NCBI GenBank assembly: GCA_949752795.1
Contig: OX457063.1
Span: forward strand, 68,099,783-68,163,782
Source of the DNA: Hyperoodon ampullatus
Taxonomy: Eukaryota; Chordata; Mammalia; Artiodactyla; Ziphiidae
Reading direction: 5' to 3'
Length of the DNA stretch: 64,000 nucleotides
The translations under genes were made by a program, and so were the position numbers. The notes beneath the pieces are model-generated. The model saw only the letters and a program-made list of their open reading frames with translations. It did not search any database and was not told where the DNA came from. This document shows positions 57,484-64,000 of the stretch, in pieces (the first letter of the stretch is position 1; each line of letters opens with the position of its first letter).

Positions 57484-60454
57484 AAAGTCAGACTTTATTC
57501 TTGAAGTTCAAGTTTTCCTTCCTGTCTCTTACTTCAAAGACACATATAATGTTTAAGAAACTCAACACTAATAGAATTATACTATTTTTAGTGTAGGCCC
57601 ACAAAACTGATGACTCTTACAACTAAGTTGCTATTAGACCAGATAATGACCCACTCCAATATACTGAATATACATATATTGAATATATATATACATATAT
57701 GTATATGTATATATATATATCCTGGTTTAGGAACTTGGATGGTGCTAATATCCTCTAGCCTTGATTGAGAAGCCCAAACAGAAAGGTAGGAAGAAAGTGT
57801 CTCCCTAAGTATACTGATTTTAAATAACATCTTGAACTTTAAAAAAAATGTATTCATGCCATCAGAGTGAAAATTATGCTGATATTTATGTTTCAAATAC
57901 CTGTCTACAAATACTCCACAAGCAAACAATGGCTGTTTCCCTATGCCAGAAGAATAAATCAAAGCCACTGAAAGAGGTAGCACTGCCTCCCTACTTCCCC
58001 ACTCCAACCTGAATGATGCTTCCCTTAAACCTAAAGCAAGGTGAGTCAGGTGGGGATGTCCTCACGAGGAACGTGATCAATCTTAATATACCAAAGAGTG
58101 GTCATTTCAAACCTTTGTCTGGGTATTTGTGTAGCCTTCAATGTAATGGACTCAGTTTCTCGTACATTTCTTAAGGAGGAGATTCAAGGGCCTAACCTGG
58201 ACCTGGAGGATGAAAAAATTCAGGGTCAGGGAGAAATCACTCCTGAATCTGACAGGCATAATTCAGGAATCTGTGCAGATTAAGTTTTGCTTCATGGAAT
58301 ACTTTTCTGCTTACCACAGACCCAAACACTACTGTTTTTGAGAAATAATATTTGTTTGAGGAGTCAGTAATTTTATGCAGACTCATTCTATTCAATAGTG
58401 GCTGACTGGATGACCAAGAGGAATCCTTATTGTCATTTCCCTCTGGCATAGATATTAGAAGGGAACCAGACTGGGAGCTTCTAAATCCACTTGATGTTTC
58501 TACTAAACCAAGATTGCCAAGGCTCATCTTAGACTTTCTTGCCAAGCCTGCTCAGATCCCAATAACTGGATGTTACTGAAGACTTGAAATCTCAAAGGTT
58601 AGGGATGTGGACTGCTGGGAACTACTGGGTCCTGCTACCAGATGAGGAAAAGAGAAGGATCCAGGGCAACATTGAGCCTAACAGTAAGCAAAGATACATC
58701 CTGTAGAGTTTTTAAGAAGGAGGCATTCTTCCTTATAAGAAGGTGGACATACAAGCAAGGAGCAAGATAGGAACTGGGGCGTTTGCTTGAGACAACAAGC
58801 AGAAAGCATTTAAATGCCTGTATGGTTTTCCCTCGGATGATAGGAACTCTCATTTGAGGCACATAATTAAAAATTTTCTCCTCCTATGATGTAGTTCCTT
58901 TTAGTTTTCCCAACATGTTAATCAGGTTGTATATACCTATACAGCATGCATTTGGGAGGGTGAGAAACTAAGGAACAGGACGGGAAAAGGAACTATGGTC
59001 TGGCTTGGATCACCCTTCTGCTGATGCTTATGCAGAGGGAGGGACTTGCTGAGAGGACTGTAGTCCAAGAGTCCAAGACAGTGATCAAGAGCAAAGCAAA
59101 TGGAGGACAACAGTGGAACTGGGACCAGCTAGGTAACTGGCCTTGAAGAAGCAGATACAGCAGATGACTCAAGAGGTAAACTGAAATTAACTCTCCTTTT
59201 CCCAAATATGTGAGAAAAGGCACCATTAAAGAGAGAAACTGACATACGGAATGGCAGAAGCTTAGACACTGGGCAGGTTGGGGTTGGGAACCTTGAGGTA
59301 GAAGGCTTTGTACCTGCCATGAGCAATCAAATGAAATTTCTACCCCAGTTTTTTAACACATATTCTAAGGTCACAGCTGTACAAAAATACCACAAAATAG
59401 AAAGTGTCCTTTGGGAACAGAGAAGGAATTGCTGGTTTATTAATGAAAAATTAAACTTTCTTTGTTATAGGTTTCTTGGAGGCTGACCAACTGATTTCAT
59501 CTAGGTGTATAGGCGAGAAAACATGAATAACAGCAGAAAAATTCATTTTACCAAGACAGCCTCTATAACCTAAACACATATATTAGGTTTGAAAAACGAC
59601 CAACTGCTATAACCTTATTTAGCATGCAGACCACATCTAAGTTGGAAAGATATGATTGCAAACCCTATAAAAAGCTTTGGGTTATTTTCCCCTCCAGTTT
59701 GGCAAAAAATAGTAGGAATAAGTCTTCCTACTTATAGGCACCATAATTATGAATTATGTCCTGATGACCACAGGATGAAATCAAACAAGTGCCTCACTGA
59801 CAGACCCCCAGACATTCCCCTCTGTATCTGCTTGAAGACCAGCTCCAATAACATATGCATTTGTTTGAAATTGTCCTTGGAGCCTGAGTTCAGCTACTTT
59901 TCACCAAGCTATTTAAAATGAATTACGTGGTCTAAATGGATATTGAATCCTTTAAGGACAAATGCACTGTATGAATACAAACACAGCATAGAGCTAGGAG
60001 AAAATTCTATTGGGTTAAGGGATAATGCAAATCCTGCAATAAGAACAGAGAAGCACAAGAGCCATAGGCATTGCCGTCAGAAGAAACCACAGAGGACTCT
60101 AGGGGGAGGTTGAAGGTGGCGACACAACACCCTGCAAAGCCGCTACCCTGACTGCCACATAGAGGCCACATGTGTTCTGCACACCTAAGCATTCCAGAAG
60201 TGGGATTGGTGAAACCCACAGGATTAATGAAACCAGGCTCAAAAGAAACTTTGGGCTTCTTCAAAGATGAGTTATTTACAAGTGCCCAGCTATTATCATT
60301 CCCAAAGAAGGACAGCAAACTGTCGACATTTTTTTAATGTTAAAAAAGCATAGGGAAAGGGAAAATCTAGGAGGAATTGTTGTATAGGATGATTACCATG
60401 AGATTATAAAAGTAAATGAGCTCTAGCATCTGAAATCACCTAATGTAGCAAAGA
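57484..60454. other. Unique-looking intergenic DNA
   Basis: Only a (TA)n tract at 57660-57720 is identifiable. Minus frames of 139 codons (57588-58007, ending in the TA tract) and 102 codons (58237-58545) have no recognised domain. Confidence 0.5.
57660..57720. repeat. (TA)n/(ATGTAT)n microsatellite
   Basis: ATATATATATACATATATGT-type alternation over about 60 nt. Confidence 0.9.
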
Positions 60455-60660
60455 TGTCTGGAAGCTCACAAAGATGTGTTTCCTCTTCCTCTGAATATAC
60501 AGCTAACCTACATTTCCTGGCCTCCCAAGAGTTGGGTGCAACCATTTTCTGAGTTCTGGTCAAAAAATGTGAGCAGATGTGATATATGTCACTTGCAAGC
60601 CTACCCCACAGAAACCCCCATGTGCTTCATTCTCTTTTCTCTTTTACCGGCTAGATGCAG
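60455..60660 (+). mobile_element. MLT1-like LTR fragment
   Basis: CTACATTTCCTGGCCTCCCA, GAGTTGGGTGCAACCATTTT, GTGAGCAGATGTGATATATG and CATTCTCTTTTCTCTTTTAC resemble the middle of a sense-strand MaLR LTR. Truncated; the MER5A follows at once. Confidence 0.5.
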
Positions 60661-60682
60661 TTGATGATGAAGCCCTATAGAT

Positions 60683-60852
60683 CCTTGCTTCTCAGAGTCT
60701 GGTCCATGAATCAGCAGCATTGGCATCTCTTGGCACTTGTTAGAATGCAAAATCGTAGGTGCCATCCCAGGCCTCCTGAAACAGAATCTGCATTTAACAA
60801 GCTCCCTGGGTGATACATGTATGCATTCCAGTTTGAAACACAAGAGTCTAGA
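60683..60852 (+). mobile_element. MER5A non-autonomous hAT transposon
   Basis: TTCTCAGAGTCTGGTCCATG opens it. AACAGAATCTGCATTTAACA and AAGCTCCCTGGGTGATAC lie in the middle, and CAGTTTGAAACACAAGAGTC closes it. These are MER5A landmarks in order, including diverged terminal inverted repeats. Confidence 0.82.
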
Positions 60853-63244
60853 TTGGAAAATGGTACATCTGCAAGATGAAAAGAGCATGAACCCCTGAAT
60901 TGTCACATGGAGGAAAAGTCACAGACTGACTAGAAATATCTGCCTTGCATTCACGAAAGACTGGGAGACAAACTATGTATGAACCACTATTTTTTTTTTT
61001 TTGCTTCTATTTTTTAACACAGATGAGCTTACTCTGACAAATACAACAAAACACAGCTACTCCTAAACCATCTTGAGCCTGCGTTCTGTCCTTTCGAAAC
61101 TTGGAATATCAACAAAACCTTTAGAAGCAGCTTGAACTAACCAAGAGGCTATTTTATCACATGACAAATCTCTGCATGGCTTCAAACGTAGGGTGCTCCA
61201 GGGTTTTTTATACTAGTAGATGAGTTGTGTAAAACAAAGGTAGAATTTTTCAACCTCCATCTATTTCCAGGTCAAGATTTCCTTCCTTCCATTTTTCCAT
61301 AATGTTATCAAGTCCTTTTTAAAAGGGTCAGTGTCGGCTTCAGCATCCCTGCTGGCTTTGAGCATTTATCATTTTAAGAATGAAATCATTCTTCCTGGCA
61401 TATTATGAGCCCTTTTTGTCGGGTAGTTAACTAAACTGGCACCAGGTAACTGTGATCTAAACTTTATATTGACAGATCTGGCAACAGACTGACATTCCTT
61501 GCACTAATTTTGGCTGTCCAATCTGAAAAAAAAATATGTTTGAAGTATGATTTATCTTAAGCTGACAGCAATCTTCATCAGGGTGCCAGCCATTGACAGA
61601 GTAAGGGAAAGGACCCAGCATAAAATCCTAGCTGAATACGCTTTCAAGGCAGGAAGGAAGAATTTAGAGCCCCTGGTCCTCAAAGTCATAATTTAATTTA
61701 ATAACCAAGGCTGGAAGGAAAACAAATGTTTCTTACTAAGCCTCACCATCAACATTCTATTTTTCCCTGATACCACACTTGTCTTACCTTGTAAAGCCCA
61801 GGATTACCATCCTCAAGTCTTATAATAATACCTGACACACACCAACTATTCCTGCAGCTCAGTAGAAACCCTGAAATGCAATTATAGGAAAAGATCTAAT
61901 AAACCAAAGATTAGCAACAGAAATGTGAGCACCGTTAACCGGTTTTGGGGGGGAGTTGGTGGGGGGTGGGGGAGGCTGATATGAAAGCCAGAAACTAACC
62001 AGCTGAAGGAATAATGACACAGAAGGAACTGACAAAATTGGTAAGATCCGTCAGCATAATCATGGTGCATTAATGACAGTATCTGGGTAGCAGCAGAATC
62101 ATTTGACCATTAGACCCTGAATTGTTACATCTCTCTTTTCCCAATGAAAATGAGATGCGGAAATACTTTCAGACATTAACAAGAAGCTGTATGGAACCAT
62201 ATTAATGTTTCTTAGACCAACCACACTTAATTAACAACCGAAACTCTGTGTTTTTAGAGTATGCCAACATTATATGTAAATACATTAATATGTTGCTATT
62301 CACTGTCATCTTTTACTTTTGGCACAGTTTGATAAGAGGTGTGTATTTGTGTGTATAAATACTCATGATGAGCAAGATAAAATAGCCCTGGGTTCTGTGC
62401 TTAAATCCTTGTATTGGGATTTATGGCAATAAACGAGGTGGAGTGGGGAGGGAAAGGAGTATATATTGCCTAGAAGCTAAAATTACTTCCTAGCGCCATC
62501 AAGCCAGAGTGAATAAAGTTCTCCTGGGGAAATGCTGTTCATTCAAATGGGCTGCATTGGACACTATGGTACTATTAAGTGCATACCAAGTAATCATTTA
62601 CCAAACGGTTAACCTTTGATGCTAAAAAAAAAAAGCTGCAGCCTCTTTATCTCTATTTACATTTTTGGTAGCCAAGATGTAAATGTAGGAATAAAAGCAC
62701 ACAAAAGATAAGACACAAACTCATATACGGTAGGCACCAAGTCAATGTGCTACTGACTCGTTGTTCTCTGCCCTTGGTCCACTTTACTCATTACTTCATG
62801 CCACCCACCACCACTGCCCAGCCCATGGGGGTTCATGAGACTCTATTGGTACTTCCAAGGCCTCTCCTCCCAGGCAGCTCTAACTCTCTGCTTCTTCCCT
62901 CACCTTCTCTCCTCCATTAAACAAATTTTTCATGTGACCCATTTCTCTCCCTCCTCTTGAAATTGTTTAATCCATGCTTAGTTGTCAGACTTCCTATAGT
63001 GTTTAAAATCAGGTAACATTCATGTAACAGAAACCTCCTGTGTCTTGACCACCCCACCAAAAGTGACTCATAGAAGGATTTAGATATTGTGATGAAGCTG
63101 GGAAAGTGATGGGGGAGGGGGGATGCTGAAGGTATAGTTTTGAGTAGACAAGCCTCTCAGCAATTTTCAAATGGCTTGATGAAAGTGGCTACGTTTTCTG
63201 CAAGTGTGTAAGATTGTCTTCGCCACCAAGAAAACTTCTATGAC
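60853..63244. other. Unique-looking intergenic DNA
   Basis: No nameable repeat or gene. It holds a T11 run near 60991, the G-rich tract at 61947 and an A11 run near 62624. Confidence 0.5.
61947..61975 (+). other. G-rich tract, possible G-quadruplex
   Basis: G7, GG, G6, G5, GG within 29 nt, giving at least four G3 tracts with short loops. The 62-codon minus frame crossing it encodes a proline run and is not a gene. Confidence 0.75.
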
Positions 63245-63315
63245 TTGAAAAGGCAAGACAAGGGAAGGTAAGGCAAAACAAGATAAGTCAAGGGACGGGA
63301 AGGGGAGAGAGCAAT
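63245..63315 (+). repeat. Degenerate purine-rich tandem tract
   Basis: Irregular AAGGCAAGAC / AAGGTAAGGC / AAGTCAAGGG units over about 70 nt, almost pyrimidine-poor. Confidence 0.6.
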
Positions 63316-63324
63316 GGCAGATAT

Positions 63325-63515
63325 AAGCCGGGCACTGTGAAAAGTGATGTTATATATTTATTTAATCTCAAATCCCCTACATGATGCCCCTCACCCTCAG
63401 TTTTACAGGTGATGTTTCTGAGGTTTAGAGGCATGAAGTAACTTAGCCAAGGTCACAAAGTGGCAGAGTCAAGATTTAAAACCATCTGTCTCGGTCCCAA
63501 GTTCATTCATTTCCC
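63325..63515 (-). repeat. MIR SINE, antisense
   Basis: GCCGGGCACTGTGAAAAGTG, TTTTACAGGTGATGTTTCTG, AAGTAACTTAGCCAAGGTCA and AAGTGGCAGAGTCAAGATTT are antisense MIR landmarks in order. Confidence 0.88.
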
Positions 63516-64000
63516 TTGGCCCAGTCTGCCCCAGGCACAGCATATTCTGCCCCATCATTCTGTCAGATAAGTGGAAGGGCTCATTTCTTTCTTTTGTCAT
63601 AAAGGAAATTTTGCCGAGGTCTCACTCTTGGCCACAAAACCTTCCCAAGTATTACCTTTCATGATGCATCTGAACTCTCTCATTGCTTTTCCCCACTGTC
63701 CAATGCAGAGCACCCTCGTGCTAAAAGGGTGTCTTGACCTATCATCTGCTCTCCTCTTGACTAATGGCAATATTTCAAACTTTGCCCCCTTTAGAAAAAC
63801 AAGGATTCTCTGTCTGCAGTACGTTCAAGATGGAGCTGATAAACAGGTGGAATTCTCTTCACAGAGGAACGAGAGAAATAGACTGGGGAAACTCTCTGAG
63901 TCAAGCTGCAGGTCATTAGTAGCATGATATGCAAGAATTCACATTGAACCTGGCCTCCTCTGACATGAATGCTAATCCTCACCCTGGCCCTGGGGGCTGA
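63516..64000. other. Window end, nothing recognised
   Basis: The 118-codon plus frame at 63571-63927 has no recognised domain and no visible splice or conservation support. Probably chance. Confidence 0.4.

Noticed and set aside
57588..58007. 139-codon minus frame
   Set aside because: Partly encoded by the TA microsatellite (alternating Ile/His/Tyr codons), with no recognised domain.
63571..63927. 118-codon frame near the window end
   Set aside because: No family resemblance and no supporting context.

Overview
The window is mammalian, most likely cetacean. It carries several tRNA-derived CHR-family SINEs (opening with TTCCCTGGTGGCGCAGTGG or TTCCCTGGTGGTCCAGTGG) that are typical of whales, dolphins and their close relatives. 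It also has L1s of the artiodactyl/cetacean type and a background of ancient mammalian repeats (MIR, L2, CR1/L3, MER5A, MaLR LTRs). Family names rest on recognising consensus motifs by eye; no database search was possible. There is no bacterial or phage signature, no CRISPR array and no operon.

No functional protein-coding gene was found. The only host-gene sequence is an intron-less, broken copy of MCPH1 (microcephalin, N-terminal BRCT domain) on the minus strand at about 26.28-27.04 kb. It has one nonsense codon, a 19-nt addition with perfect palindromic arms next to the original start codon, and an intact splice-donor-like sequence where exon homology stops. The other coding-like stretches are L1 ORF2 remnants, the largest at 44.66-47.02 kb on the minus strand.

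Layout: 0-9.5 kb is intergenic DNA with two SINEs and old MIR, L2 and LTR pieces. 9.5-12.9 kb is an old antisense L1 with a second L1 tail nested in it. 12.9-24.6 kb is mostly unique DNA with MIRs, L2 ends, a tRNA-Ile-like pseudogene, a strong inverted repeat and two SINEs. 24.6-27.6 kb is a GC-rich patch, an old L1 tail carrying a SINE, the MCPH1 copy and another old L1 tail. 27.6-34 kb is unique DNA, a MIR, an old L1 and a younger L1 3' end. 34-40.8 kb holds LTRs, a split L2, a long L2 and an L1 tail. 41-47 kb holds a GC-rich SINE, old L1 and MIR pieces, and a 2.8-kb 5'-truncated young L1. 47-56.4 kb has microsatellites and two MaLR LTRs. 56.46-57.48 kb is a short L1 flanked by direct repeats of 60-66 bp, which is unusually long. 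57.5-64 kb is mostly unique, with an MLT1-like piece, MER5A, a G-rich tract and a MIR.

The window reads as a gene desert or the inside of a very large intron, built by successive retrotransposon insertions. Seven younger insertions have target-site duplications readable by eye: at 0.8, 3.3, 20.2, 40.5, 41.6, 44.2 and 56.5 kb. Weaker duplications flank those at 10.6, 25.5 and 33.1 kb.
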